Shown here: positions 19,049-29,500 of the stretch, piece after piece | Position numbering within the stretch: the stretch's first letter is position 1 | Layout: each line of letters starts with the position of its first letter | From: Massilia endophytica | GTDB lineage: Bacteria > Pseudomonadota > Gammaproteobacteria > Burkholderiales > Burkholderiaceae_D | Direction of reading: 5' to 3' | DNA length: 64,000 nucleotides | Assembly: GCF_021165955.1 (NCBI RefSeq) | Contig: NZ_CP088952.1 | Location: forward strand, 3,534,001-3,598,000 | Program-made: the position numbers and the translations under genes | The notes under the pieces: model-generated | Database searches by the model: none | What the model was told of the DNA's origin: nothing | Seen by the model: only the letters and a program-made list of their open reading frames with translations

Positions 19049-20179
19049 ATGCTGTTCAAGACGAAGTTCATGCCGCTCGCTATCGCCCTCGCGTTCGCTG
19101 GCAGCGCCGGCGCACAGGAAATCATCAAGATCGGCCACGTTGCCCCTGTCTCCGGTCCTTCGGCCCACCTCGGCAAGGACAATGAAAACGGCGCCAAGAT
19201 GGCGGTGGAAGAACTGAACGCCCGCCCCTTCAAGATCAACGGCAAGCCGGTCAAGTTCGTGCTGGTGCTGGAAGACGACGGCGGCGACCCGAAACAGGGC
19301 ACCACCGTGGCCCAGAAGCTGGTGGACGCCAAAGTGAACGGCGTGATCGGCCACCTGAATTCGGGCACCACCGTTCCCGCCTCGAAGATCTACTTCGACG
19401 CCGGCATTCCCCAAATTTCCCCTTCGGCCACCAACCCGGTCTACACCAAGCAGAAGTTCAACACCACCTTCCGCGTGGTCGCCAACGACAACAAGCTGGG
19501 CGGCACCCTGGGCAAATACGCCGTGGAGAAGCTGAAGGCCAAGAAGATCGCCGTGATCGACGACCGCACGGCCTACGGCCAGGGCGTGGCGGGTGAATTC
19601 GTCAAGGGCGCCAAGGGCCCGGGCGTTTCGGTCGTGGACAAGCAGTTCACCACCGACAAGGCCACCGACTTCAACGCCATCCTCACCAGCATCAAGGCCA
19701 AGAACCCTGACCTGGTCTTCTTCGGCGGCATGGACTCCGTGGGCGGCCCGCTGCTGCGCCAGATGCGCGCGCTGGGCATCAAGGCCAAGTACATGGGCGG
19801 CGACGGCGTCTGCACCGAATCCCTGCCGAAGCTGTCCGGCGCCGCCGACGAAAGCGTGACCTGCGCCGAAGCGGGCGGCGTGACGCCGGACCTGCAGAAG
19901 AACATGGACGACTTCGTGGCGCGCTACAAGAAGAAGTACAACTCGGACGTGCAGCTGTACGCGCCGTACGTGTACGACGCCGTGATGACCATGGCCACCG
20001 CGATGGCGGACGCCAAGTCGGCCGAACCTGCCAAATACCTGCCTTACCTGGCCAAGGTGAAGTACCAGGGCATCACCGGCCCGATCTCCTTCGACCAGTA
20101 CGGCGACGTGAAGGACGGCGCCCTGACCCTGTTCACCTACACGGGCGGCAAGAAGACGAAGATGGAAGTGGTGAAGTAA
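19049..20179 (+). CDS. Branched-chain amino-acid-type ABC substrate-binding protein, copy 1
   Basis: Periplasmic type I binding protein of the LivJ/LivK family (Leu/Ile/Val or related amino acids). It has 376 residues from ATG 19049, which has GGAG 7 bp upstream; an ATG at 19043 is too close to that site. The signal peptide ends in GSAGA (about residue 22). The mature start EIIKIGHVAPVSGPSAHLGKDNENGAKMA is the Peripla_BP_6 signature, and IAVIDDRTAYGQGVA lines the cleft. No permease or ATPase gene is adjacent. A second copy follows after 65 bp. Confidence 0.92.
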   Translation: MLFKTKFMPLAIALAFAGSAGAQEIIKIGHVAPVSGPSAHLGKDNENGAKMAVEELNARPFKINGKPVKFVLVLEDDGGDPKQGTTVAQKLVDAKVNGVIGHLNSGTTVPASKIYFDAGIPQISPSATNPVYTKQKFNTTFRVVANDNKLGGTLGKYAVEKLKAKKIAVIDDRTAYGQGVAGEFVKGAKGPGVSVVDKQFTTDKATDFNAILTSIKAKNPDLVFFGGMDSVGGPLLRQMRALGIKAKYMGGDGVCTESLPKLSGAADESVTCAEAGGVTPDLQKNMDDFVARYKKKYNSDVQLYAPYVYDAVMTMATAMADAKSAEPAKYLPYLAKVKYQGITGPISFDQYGDVKDGALTLFTYTGGKKTKMEVVK

Positions 20180-20199
20180 GCTTCACCGCGGGAATCGCA

Positions 20200-20234
20200 G
20201 GCCGTCCAGTTTGCGCGGACGGCCTTTATTTTTT
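20200..20234 (+). terminator. Terminator/attenuator between the two binding-protein genes
   Basis: Stem GGCCGTCC/GGACGGCC with a 9-nt loop, followed by TTTATTTTTT. The ribosome binding site of the second gene (GGAGAA) abuts the T run, so some read-through is likely needed or the second gene has its own promoter. Confidence 0.8.
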
Positions 20235-20244
20235 GGAGAATACA

Positions 20245-21369
20245 ATGCAAAGCAAGCTCATCCCTCTGGCCCTGGCCCTCGCCTTCGCAGGCAGCGCCGG
20301 TGCGCAGCAAGTGGTGAAGATCGGCCACGTGGCCGCGATCTCCGGCCCTTCCGCCCACCTGGGCAAGGACGACGAAAACGGCGCCCGCCTCGCCATCGAA
20401 GACCTGAATGCCAAAGGCTTCAAGATCGACGGAAAAGCCGTGAAATGGGTGCTGGTGCCGGAAGATGACGCCTCCGATCCGAAACAGGGTACGGCTGCCG
20501 CGCAGAAGCTGGTGGACGCAAGGGTGAACGGCGTGGTGGGCCACCAGAGCTCGGGCACCACCATTCCCGCCTCCAAGATCTATTACGACGCGGGCATTCC
20601 GCAGATTTCGGGCGCCGCGACCAATCCCGTCTACACCCACCAGGGCTTCAACACGGCCTTCCGCGTCGTGGCCAACGACAGCAAGCTGGGAAGCACGCTG
20701 GGCAAATACGCCGTGACCAAGCTGGGCGCCAAGCGCATCGCCGTGATCGACGACCGCACCGCCTACGGCCAGGGCGTGGCCAGCGAGTTCGCCAAGGCCG
20801 TCAAGGGGCCGGGCGTTTCCATCGTCGACAAACAGTTCACGAACGACAAGGCCACCGACTTCAACGCCATCCTCACCAGCATCAAGGCCAAGAATCCTGA
20901 CCTGATCTTCTTCGGCGGCATGGACTCGGTAGGCGGCCCGCTCTTGCGCCAGATGAAGGCGCTGGGCATCAAGGCCAAATTCATGGGCGGCGACGGCATC
21001 TGCACGGAAGCGATGCCCAAGCTGGCCGGCAATGCGGACGACATCGTCACCTGCGCGGAAGCGGGCGGCGTGCTGGCAGGCCAGCAGAAGAACATGGACG
21101 AATTCGCGGCGCGCTTCAAGAAGCGCTTCGGGGTGGAGGTGCAGATCTACGCGCCCTACTACTACGATGCGGTGATGACGATGGCGACAGCCATGGCCAA
21201 TGCCCGCTCCGCGGACCCCATCAAATACCTGCCCTACCTGGCGAAGGTGAAATACCAGGGCATTACCGGCCCTATTGCCTTCGACAACTACGGCGACATC
21301 AAGGACGGCGCGCTGACGCTCTTCACTTACAAGAACGGCAAGAAGACCCTGCTCGAAGTGGTCAAGTAA
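20245..21369 (+). CDS. Branched-chain amino-acid-type ABC substrate-binding protein, copy 2
   Basis: 374 residues, a close paralogue of the preceding gene along the whole length: same signal peptide type, same opening VVKIGHVAAISGPSAHLGKDDENGA, same TAYGQGVA and FFGGMDSVGGPLLRQM segments, same C-terminal pattern ending in EVVK. It arose by tandem duplication. Differences cluster in the middle (ATNPVYTHQGF, AGQQKNMDEFAARFKKRFGVEVQIYAPYYYDAV) and may alter ligand preference. Start ATG 20245 with GGAG 7 bp upstream. A strong terminator follows. Confidence 0.92.
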   Translation: MQSKLIPLALALAFAGSAGAQQVVKIGHVAAISGPSAHLGKDDENGARLAIEDLNAKGFKIDGKAVKWVLVPEDDASDPKQGTAAAQKLVDARVNGVVGHQSSGTTIPASKIYYDAGIPQISGAATNPVYTHQGFNTAFRVVANDSKLGSTLGKYAVTKLGAKRIAVIDDRTAYGQGVASEFAKAVKGPGVSIVDKQFTNDKATDFNAILTSIKAKNPDLIFFGGMDSVGGPLLRQMKALGIKAKFMGGDGICTEAMPKLAGNADDIVTCAEAGGVLAGQQKNMDEFAARFKKRFGVEVQIYAPYYYDAVMTMATAMANARSADPIKYLPYLAKVKYQGITGPIAFDNYGDIKDGALTLFTYKNGKKTLLEVVK

Positions 21370-21371
21370 AT

Positions 21372-21402
21372 AAAAAAGGGACAGCCGAGGCTGTCCCTTT
21401 TT
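21372..21402. terminator. Bidirectional terminator between convergent genes
   Basis: Perfect stem GGGACAGCC/GGCTGTCCC flanked by AAAAAA on the left and TTTTT on the right, so it can end transcription of both the binding-protein gene and the cytochrome c gene. Confidence 0.92.
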
Positions 21403-21417
21403 GCTGGTGCTACAGAA

Positions 21418-21729
21418 TTACTTCTGCGCCAGGATCCATTTCACCAGCGTATGCGCTTCGGCTTCGCTGACTTGCGGATTGGCGGGCATCGGGACTGCGC
21501 CCCACACGCCGGAGCCGCCCTTCATCACTTTTGCGACCAGCTTGGCTTCGGCGTCCTTCTGGCCCGCGTACTTGGCTGCCACATCCTTGTAAGCAGGGCC
21601 CACCAGCTTGTTGGCCACAGCGTGGCAAGCCATGCAATTCTTCGCCTTGGCCAGATCCGGATTCGCCATTGCAGCCTGCGAAGCAAACGCAGAGGCCAGC
21701 ACCGCGACAACCATCAGGGAACGTTTCAT
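21418..21729 (-). CDS. Small periplasmic c-type cytochrome (class I, c551/c5-like)
   Basis: Monohaem electron carrier of 103 residues. A signal peptide ends in AAMA (about residue 22). The haem motif C-M-A-C-H lies at 32-36 and the axial Met in VPMPANP near residue 80. The distal pattern GPAYKDVAAKYAG...KLVAKVMKGGSGVWG is typical of bacterial cytochromes c551/552. Three starts are possible; ATG 21729 has GGAG at the best spacing (6 bp). The gene stands alone and shares a terminator with the convergent binding-protein gene. Confidence 0.93.
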   Translation of the reverse strand: MKRSLMVVAVLASAFASQAAMANPDLAKAKNCMACHAVANKLVGPAYKDVAAKYAGQKDAEAKLVAKVMKGGSGVWGAVPMPANPQVSEAEAHTLVKWILAQK

Positions 21730-21870
21730 CATTTTCTCCAAAGAAAAACCAAACTCATTCTACCGCGTTTCCAGAACGCAGGGAGAGGTGGCCGCGTTGA
21801 CGATGGGGCGGCAAAAACCTCCCCATAAATCGTAATGTTTTGTAAGATGGGCGTTCAACAGGAGTTGCCC

Positions 21871-22101
21871 ATGCCCATCATTATCATCATTGCAGCCTTG
21901 TGCGCGCTGCGCTACTTCGAAGTGTGGAAATTTGCCGAGCTGTCCTGGTGGTGGATAGTGGGGCTGATGGCGGCCGCCTTCATCTGGTTCGAGTTCCTCG
22001 AACCCATGCTGGGCCTGGACAAGCGCAAGGCCCACAACGAAGACGAAAAGCGCCGCCAGGCCCGCGTCGCCAAAAACTTCAACGACCCCAAGCGCAAATA
22101 A
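21871..22101 (+). CDS. Small Trp-rich membrane protein (TIGR04438-like)
   Basis: 76 residues from ATG 21871, which has CAGGAG 7 bp upstream. Two hydrophobic helices (MPIIIIIAALCAL and WIVGLMAAAFIWFEFLEPML) surround W-K-F-A-E-L-S-W-W-W, and the C-terminus is strongly basic and charged (DKRKAHNEDEKRRQARVAK). This matches the small Trp-rich protein family that I associate with betaproteobacteria. No function is known to me. It ends 16 bp from the convergent ilvD. Confidence 0.82.
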   Translation: MPIIIIIAALCALRYFEVWKFAELSWWWIVGLMAAAFIWFEFLEPMLGLDKRKAHNEDEKRRQARVAKNFNDPKRK

Positions 22102-22117
22102 GCGCTCAAGCAGGTAG

Positions 22118-23983
22118 CTAGCGCTTGAGCTGGCTGAGGTCGCGGACGGCGCCGCGGTCGGCGCTGGTCGTGAGGGCGGCGTAGGCCTGCAGGGCCTGCG
22201 AGACGTAGCGCTCGCGCTTGACCGGCTGCCAGGCGTCCGCGCCTTTCGCTTCCATCGCGGCGCGGCGCGCGGCCAGCTCCGTATCGCCGATGCGCAGGCT
22301 GATCGTGCGCGCGGGGATGTCGATGTCGATCATGTCGCCTTCCTCCACCAGGCCGATGGCGCCGCCTTCCGCCGCTTCCGGCGAGGCGTGGCCGATGACG
22401 AGGCCCGAGGAGCCGCCGGAGAAGCGGCCGTCCGTCAGCAAGGCGCAGGCTTTGCCCAGGCCCTTGGACTTGATATAGGAAGTGGGGTAGAGCATCTCCT
22501 GCATGCCCGGCCCGCCCTTTGGACCTTCGTAGCGGATGATGACGACGTCGCCCGCCTGCACCGTGTCGCCCAGAATGCCTTCCACCGCCGCGTCCTGGCT
22601 TTCGAAGACGCGCGCCTTGCCGCTGAACTTCAGGATGCTTTCGTCCACGCCCGCCGTCTTCACGATGCAGCCCTTCTCCGCCAGGTTCCCGTACAGGACC
22701 GCCAGGCCGCCGTCCTTCGAATAGGCGTGCGCGATGTCGCGGATGCAGCCGCCGGCGCGGTCGATGTCGTTCGCTTCATAGCGCTCCGCCTGCGAGAAGG
22801 CGATCTGCGTGGGCACGCCGCCCGGCGCCGCGCGGAACAGCTTGTGCACTTCGGGGTCGTCGGCGCGCTTGATGTCGTAGTTTTCGATGGCCTCGCCCAT
22901 GGTCCTGCTGTGGACCGTCGGCAGCGAGGTGTCGAGCAGGCCCGCACGCGCCAGTTCGCCCAGGATGGAGATGATGCCTCCAGCGCGGTGCACGTCCTCG
23001 ATGTGGAACTTGTCCGTCATCGGCGCGACCTTGCACAGGCAGGGCACCTTGCGCGAGATGCGGTCGATGTCCTTCATGGTGAAGGGCACGCCCGCTTCGT
23101 GCGCCGCCGCCAGCAGGTGCAGCACCGTGTTGGTGGAGCCGCCCATCGACACGTCCAGCGCCATGGCGTTCTCGAAGGCCGCGAAGCTGGCGATGCTGCG
23201 CGGGAGCACCGAGGCGTCGTCCTGTTCGTAGTAGCGCTTGGCCAGGTCGACGATCAGGCGCCCGGCCTTCAGGAACAGTTCCTTGCGGTCTGCGTGGGTG
23301 GCGACGATGGTGCCGTTGCCGGGCAGGGAAAGGCCCAGCGCCTCGGTGAGGCAGTTCATGGAGTTCGCGGTGAACATGCCGGAGCAGGAGCCGCAGGTGG
23401 GGCAGGCCGAGCGCTCCACCTCCGCCACGTCCGCATCGGACACGTTCTTGTCGCCCGCCTTGATCATGGCGTCGATCAGGTCCAGCTTGATGACCTTCTG
23501 CGCCCCGCCATCGACCACCTTGAGCACCTTGCCCGCCTCCATCGGCCCGCCGGACACGAAGACCACGGGAATATTGAGGCGCATGGCCGCCATCAGCATG
23601 CCCGGGGTGATCTTGTCGCAGTTCGAGATGCAGACCATGGCGTCCGCGCAGTGCGCATTGACCATGTATTCCACGGAGTCGGCGATCAGGTCGCGCGAGG
23701 GCAGCGAGTAGAGCATGCCGCCGTGGCCCATGGCGATGCCGTCATCGACCGCGATGGTGTTGAATTCCTTGGCCACGCCGCCCGAGGCTTCGATCTCGCG
23801 CGCCACCAGCTGGCCCAGGTCCTTGAGGTGGACGTGGCCGGGAACGAACTGGGTGAAGGAATTCACCACGGCGATGATCGGCTTGTCGAAATCCCCGTCC
23901 TTCATGCCAGTCGCGCGCCACAGGGCGCGGGCGCCTGCCATATTGCGGCCTTGGGTCGTGGTACGTGAGCGGTATTCGGGCAT
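22118..23983 (-). CDS. ilvD: Dihydroxy-acid dehydratase
   Basis: Iron-sulfur dehydratase for the third common step of valine, leucine and isoleucine synthesis. It has 621 residues; the E. coli enzyme is of the same long type. Cluster-binding cysteines are visible in C-I-S-N-C-D-K and A-C-P-T-C-G-S-C-S-G-M-F-T-A-N-S-M-N-C; the C-terminal TDGRFSGGSSGLVIGHASPEAAEGG is the second family signature. AAGGAG lies 6 bp before ATG 23983. It is divergent from a LysR gene across a 100-bp AT-rich gap, which makes that regulator a candidate controller. Confidence 0.98.
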   Translation of the reverse strand: MPEYRSRTTTQGRNMAGARALWRATGMKDGDFDKPIIAVVNSFTQFVPGHVHLKDLGQLVAREIEASGGVAKEFNTIAVDDGIAMGHGGMLYSLPSRDLIADSVEYMVNAHCADAMVCISNCDKITPGMLMAAMRLNIPVVFVSGGPMEAGKVLKVVDGGAQKVIKLDLIDAMIKAGDKNVSDADVAEVERSACPTCGSCSGMFTANSMNCLTEALGLSLPGNGTIVATHADRKELFLKAGRLIVDLAKRYYEQDDASVLPRSIASFAAFENAMALDVSMGGSTNTVLHLLAAAHEAGVPFTMKDIDRISRKVPCLCKVAPMTDKFHIEDVHRAGGIISILGELARAGLLDTSLPTVHSRTMGEAIENYDIKRADDPEVHKLFRAAPGGVPTQIAFSQAERYEANDIDRAGGCIRDIAHAYSKDGGLAVLYGNLAEKGCIVKTAGVDESILKFSGKARVFESQDAAVEGILGDTVQAGDVVIIRYEGPKGGPGMQEMLYPTSYIKSKGLGKACALLTDGRFSGGSSGLVIGHASPEAAEGGAIGLVEEGDMIDIDIPARTISLRIGDTELAARRAAMEAKGADAWQPVKRERYVSQALQAYAALTTSADRGAVRDLSQLKR

Positions 23984-24083
23984 GGCGGTCTCCTTCGGGT
24001 AAGGGCATCAGAGTGCCTTTCCCCGCAGAATATGTCAAATATATGATTTAATAGTCAGTGAGTCGAATTACATATCACAGGAA

Positions 24084-24986
24084 ATGAGCGCCAACATAGA
24101 ACTGCGCCAGCTGCGCTATTTCGTCACCGTGGCCGAGGAGCTGCATTTCGGCCGCGCCGCGAAACGCCTGCACATGACCCAGCCCCCGCTGTCGCAGACC
24201 ATCCTGGCGCTGGAGGACCTGCTGGGCGCCTCCCTGTTCGACCGCAACCGGCGCGGCGTGGCGCTCACTCCCGCCGGGGAGGCCCTGCTGCCGGAGGCGC
24301 GCCGCCTGCTGGCCCAGGCCCAGGAACTGTCCGGCGTGGTGAAGCGGGCCGCCACGGGCGCCTCCGGCCGCCTGTCGCTGGCTTTCGTGTCCTCGGCCGA
24401 CTACAGCGTGCTGCCGCCTTCCCTGCGCGCCTACCGCGCCGTCTATCCCCATGTGCAGATCCAGCTGCAGGAGGCGACCTCGGACCTGCAGCTGGAAGAG
24501 CTGCTGCACGGGCGCATCGATGCGGGCCTGCTGATCCCGCCCCTGCCGGAAAAAGCCAAGGCGGAGCTGGATTACATGCCGGTGCTGAACGAGCCGCTGA
24601 TTCTCGCCTCGCCCGCGAACCTGCCGGAGCTGCATGGGCAGCACATGGTGAGCCTGCGCACCCTGCCGCCGCTGCCGCTCATTATCTTCCCGCGCGCGAT
24701 TTCGCCCGGCCTGTACGACGCGGTGCTGTCCGTGTTCCGCGCCGCGGGCATGACGCCCGTGATCGGGCAGGAGGCGATCCAGATGCAGACCATCGTGAGC
24801 CTGGTGTCGGCTGGCATGGGCATCGCACTTGTGCCACAATCGGTCTCGAATTTGCGCCGGCCCGGCGTAGAATACCGCCCGCTGGCGCAGTCCACGCCGC
24901 TGGTCGAGACCGGCCTGGCCTGGCGCCGCGACAATGCCTCGCCCGTGCTGCGCGGCTTCCTAGAATTGATGCGAAAGAGACTCTGA
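24084..24986 (+). CDS. LysR family transcriptional regulator
   Basis: 300 residues. The N-terminal helix-turn-helix (about 5-65) reads LRQLRYFVTVAEELHFGRAAKRLHM, then TQPPLSQTILALEDLLGASLF, a standard LysR pattern. The C-terminal type 2 periplasmic-binding-like fold (about 90-295) senses an effector. It is divergent from ilvD, and the shared 100-bp gap (24001-24083) is unusually AT-rich with short repeats of ATAT, where a LysR protein would be expected to bind. It is not clearly IlvY. The lgt start codon follows the stop codon immediately, an unusual pairing. Confidence 0.92.
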   Translation: MSANIELRQLRYFVTVAEELHFGRAAKRLHMTQPPLSQTILALEDLLGASLFDRNRRGVALTPAGEALLPEARRLLAQAQELSGVVKRAATGASGRLSLAFVSSADYSVLPPSLRAYRAVYPHVQIQLQEATSDLQLEELLHGRIDAGLLIPPLPEKAKAELDYMPVLNEPLILASPANLPELHGQHMVSLRTLPPLPLIIFPRAISPGLYDAVLSVFRAAGMTPVIGQEAIQMQTIVSLVSAGMGIALVPQSVSNLRRPGVEYRPLAQSTPLVETGLAWRRDNASPVLRGFLELMRKRL

Positions 24987-25835
24987 ATGCTGATTCATCC
25001 AATGCCCGATCCGGTGGCGCTGCACATCGGTCCCGTGGCGATCCATTGGTATGGCCTGATGTATGTGCTGGCCTTCGCGCTGTTCATCGCCCTCGGCCGC
25101 GTGCGCGTGAAGCAGCCGCATATCGCGAAGCTGGGCTGGAAGAACCAGGACCTGGATGACATGCTCTTTTACGGCATGCTGGGCGTGGTGATCGGCGGCC
25201 GCATGGGCGAAGTGCTGTTCTACCGCCTGCCCTACTTCGCCGCCAACCCGCTGGAGATCTTCATGGTCTGGCACGGCGGCATGTCCTTCCACGGCGGCTT
25301 TATCGGCGTGCTGGTTGCGATGTGGTTCTGGTCGCGCCGCGCGGGCCGCAACCTGCTGGATGTCTACGACTTCATCGCTCCCATGGTGCCGCTTGGCTAT
25401 GCCTGCGGGCGCTTCGGCAATTTCATCAACGCCGAACTGCCCGGCCGCGTGGCCGATCCTTCCCTGCCCTGGGCCATGCTGTGGCCGGACACGCACTATC
25501 CCATCGGCGTGAACGCCGTCTTCCTGGAAGGCCTGCGCCATCCCTCGCCCATCTACCAGATGCTGGTGGACGGCCTGCTGGTCTTCGCCATTCTCTGGCT
25601 GTTCGCGCGCAAGGAGCGTCCGCAGCTGGCGGTGGGCGCCATGTATACGCTGCTGTATGGCTGCGCGCGTTTCTTCACCGAGTATTTCCGCACGCCGGAC
25701 TGGGAGATCCACGTGGCGGGCCTGCCCGTCACTTCCGGCCAGGTGCTGTCCCTGCCCATGATCGTGGCCGGGATCGCGATGCTGGTGTGGTCCTACCGCC
25801 GCAAGGTGTACGGAGCGAGCCCGGTGCGCGCCTAG
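24987..25835 (+). CDS. lgt: Phosphatidylglycerol-prolipoprotein diacylglyceryl transferase
   Basis: Inner-membrane enzyme that adds diacylglycerol to the lipobox Cys of prolipoproteins. It has 282 residues with about seven membrane segments. The Lgt signature G-R-F-G-N-F-I-N-A-E-L-P-G is present, as are the essential H-G-G-M-S-F-H-G-G-F region and the N-terminal IHWYGLMYVLAF. It starts directly at the base after the LysR stop and its own stop overlaps the convergent TfoX-like gene by 4 bp (25832-25835). Confidence 0.97.
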   Translation: MLIHPMPDPVALHIGPVAIHWYGLMYVLAFALFIALGRVRVKQPHIAKLGWKNQDLDDMLFYGMLGVVIGGRMGEVLFYRLPYFAANPLEIFMVWHGGMSFHGGFIGVLVAMWFWSRRAGRNLLDVYDFIAPMVPLGYACGRFGNFINAELPGRVADPSLPWAMLWPDTHYPIGVNAVFLEGLRHPSPIYQMLVDGLLVFAILWLFARKERPQLAVGAMYTLLYGCARFFTEYFRTPDWEIHVAGLPVTSGQVLSLPMIVAGIAMLVWSYRRKVYGASPVRA

Positions 25836-26097
25836 CGCGGCGCCAGCCCCATATCCTCCAGGCGCATCAGGATCTCGCCCTTGCGTTCGCGCTTGATGTC
25901 CAGCCAGTGCCGGTCTTCGATGGCGCCGATCAACGCATACAGCGCATTCAGGCTGGTGCCCGGAACCGTCGCCTTCAGGCGCGCATAGACTTCGTAGGGA
26001 TCAGACGCCAGCAGGGCCTCCACGGTGTGGATGCCCACTTGCGCCAGCATGCCTTCGCTGCGCGGCCCGAGCCCTTTCAGGCTGCTGAAAGGCCGCG

Positions 26098-26101
<4 letters not shown>
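25832..26101 (-). CDS. TfoX C-terminal domain protein
   Basis: 89 residues made only of the TfoX_C helical domain: SLKGLGPRSEGMLAQVGIHTVEALLASDPYEVYARLKATVP, then NALYALIGAIEDRHW. The N-terminal half of TfoX/Sxy, the competence regulator, is absent, as in many stand-alone family members. The HhH-like L-x-G-L-G-P-x-S pattern may contact nucleic acid; its role is unknown. It overlaps the upstream EVE-domain gene by ATGA (26098-26101), so the two are translationally coupled. Confidence 0.85.
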
Positions 26102-26565
<464 letters not shown>

Positions 26566-26588
26566 TGCGGGCTCCCCAAAATGGCGGT

Positions 26589-29500
26589 TCAGTAGAAACG
26601 GCTATGATACTCCGCACTGTTGAGGAAGCCTCCAATCATGTCCACATGGCTCATGCCCGCCTGGCTCAAACCGGTCCAGTAGGCCAGCCCGGCCGCCTCC
26701 GGCGTGCGATCGAGCAGGTCGACATACAGCGCCGTCACGGCGTTGGCAGCATCGTGCAGGGCATGGAATTCCTGCGACTCGATCACGCCATGCACGATGT
26801 CCGCACGCGACTTCCCGGCCTGCAGCTGCGCCAGCCAGAAGTCGTATCCGGCCTGCTCCGGAGCACGGTTCAGGGCATTCCTGTACAGCTGCGACACGAA
26901 GGCGCCATCATCCACCAGACCGGTACTCTTGCCGAACCAGTCGGAGGAGAACAGCCGCTCGGCAATCTTCGAGGCGTCCATGCCATTGTGCAGGCTGGCA
27001 TTCCAGCTGTCGAACGCCGCCTTCTCCGCAGGCTGGCCGAACACGGCGATGTACAGGCTTGGCAGGTCGCCCAGAATATCGAGCTGCTGGTCGATGATCT
27101 CCTTGGCGATTTGCGCCTCATTGGCGATGTGATTGTCCAGCTTCGATTGCAGCACGTCCTTCGTTTCCGCGCCGATTTCGCGGCCGAAAGTGTCGCGGTA
27201 GGCCTGCATCACGAACAGGTCGCCGCGCTCGAACACAAAGTTGTCGCGCTGGTCCACGCCTTTCCCCACGTTACCTTCCACGGCATTGGGAATACCATCC
27301 TTGTCGTGGTCCGTGCTCCAGCTGCCGGGGGCGCCGATCTCCGTGACACGCCCGTCCACCTTGCCGTCCGCGTCGAATTCGCCGCCGTCGGTGACCGCGA
27401 ACTCGATGCGCGTCTTGCCCCCCGCGGTGACAATACTGCTGCTCACATCGACCCACTCCCCGTGACGGTTCTGCATCCAGTAGCCGTTCAGGACAATATC
27501 CGACGAGACATAGGTCGTCATCTTCAGGGTCTGCCCGGCCGCAATGCCGCTGATCGATGCCTCGACCTGGCCAACCGGTATCTTCAGGTCGATCGGCAGC
27601 GCGGCAGGAGACGCCAGCGTGCGCGCCGCGAGCTGGTCGAGCTTCAGGTCGTTGGTGAACGTGACATAGCTGGTAGGTTTGCCGCCATTGGCAACCCAGG
27701 GCAGCGAAGTCACATAGCCCTGTTCCGCGTCGCGGATGCCGTCGCCGTTGCCGTCGCCCAGCAAGCCGCTGCCCATCGCGGGCGCCCTGCTCTCGATGTC
27801 GCTGCTCACGCCATCGCGGTCGTCGCTCGCTGTGGGCACTGGTACTGGCACCACCCTGTCCGACACGTTGCTGTAGACCGTTTCGGCCGTTCCCCGTCCA
27901 TCCGTATAGGCGATTTTGAGGCGAAGGAACTTGCCGAGGTCCGTGGCCAGCGGCGTATAGGAGGCAGCTGTTGCGGCAGGAATGGCCGCCCAGCCCGAGC
28001 TGCCGTCCGCCGAGGCTTCCCATACATAGGTAAATGCGCCGAGGCCTTCCGCATCGGTCAGGGTGTTCGATGCCGCCAGCACCTGGCCGACCATCGGGCT
28101 GCCCGCGATGCCGACGGCGCCACCCGGCAGGTCGTTCACTTCCGCCACCGTGATGGCGAAGTCTGTGCTGGCGATGGCGCCGCCCGCGCCATCGGACACG
28201 GTGAATTTGAACAGGTCCGCGCCGTAGTAGTTTGCGTATGGGGTGTAGCGCACTCCCATGCCCGGGGTAGCGTTCTCGATGTCCGCCTGGGTGAATGTCT
28301 GGCCCGCCGCGGTCAGGGCCACGCCATTCACGCTCAGGGTGCCGTGCGCCGGAAGCGTGCCGACGGTGTACACGCGCAGCGCTGCGCTTTGGTCGTCGTC
28401 ATTCACGGACAATTCAGTGGGGGTGATGCGCACGGCTGCGTCTTCGGCAATCGACAGGCCAGTGTTGGCAACCAGCAGCGGCTTCGTGTTCACCAGCACT
28501 GGCGCCGTGGTATAGCTCTCCGCGTTGGACTCGCCATCCGTATAACTGGCTTTCACGCGCAGCTCATGGCCTGCATAGGCAGATGCCAGCGCCAGCGAGC
28601 TGCCGCTTCCGGCGGCATTCCACACTCCCAGGCTGTCCTTCACCTGCCACTCGTAGCTGACCGCGCCCACGCCTTCCGCGTCGGTCAGGCTGTGCGCCAC
28701 CGTCAGCGTTTCGCCTTCGCTTACGGTGCCAGATATCGTGACTGTGCCACCCGGCAGGTCGTTCACCGAAGACACGGCGATGTTGAAGGTCTGGGCGCCA
28801 ACCGTGCCGCCATCGCCATCGCTGACCGTGAAGGTGAAGCTGTCGGCGCCATGGTAGTTGCCCGTCGGCGTATAGCGCAGCCCCATGCCCGCCGTGGTGT
28901 TCTCGATGTCCGCCTGGGTGAAGGTCTGGGCGGTGCTGGTGATCTCCGCACCGTTGAGATAGAGCTTGCCGTGCGCAGGCAGGCTGCCCAGGGTGAATAC
29001 ACGCAGTGCGGCGCTTTGCTCGGGGTCGGCCGCTGCCAGTTCGGCAGGCGTAATCCGCACCGCTGTGCTGTCCTCGGTCACGGTGATGCCGTTGTTGGTC
29101 ACCGTCGGCATCGTGTTGACCGTGTCCACTGCGCTGAGAACACTTTCGCTCTTGCTGCCGCCATCGGTGTAGATTGCCTTGAGGCGGATATCATGGCCCG
29201 CATGCGCGTGGTCGATCAGCAGCGTCGCACCCGTTCCCACTGCATTCCACACGCCCAGGCCGTCCTTCACCTGCCATTCGTAGCTGATGCCCGGCGCAGG
29301 AATGCCGTCATCGTCCGTGATGGTGTTGTGGGCCGCGAGCGTTTCGCCTTCGCTGACGGTGCCAGTAAAGGTCACCGTGCCGCCAGGCGCGTCATCGACG
29401 TTGCTGACCGCAATATTGAAGGTCTGCGTGGCAACCGTTCCGCCATCACCGTCGCTCACGCTGAAGCTGAAATTGTCGGCGCCGAAGTAGTTGCCCGTCG

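Noticed and set aside
19043..19051. ATG 19043 as start of the first binding-protein gene
   Set aside because: Only one base separates it from GGAG; ATG 19049 has correct spacing.
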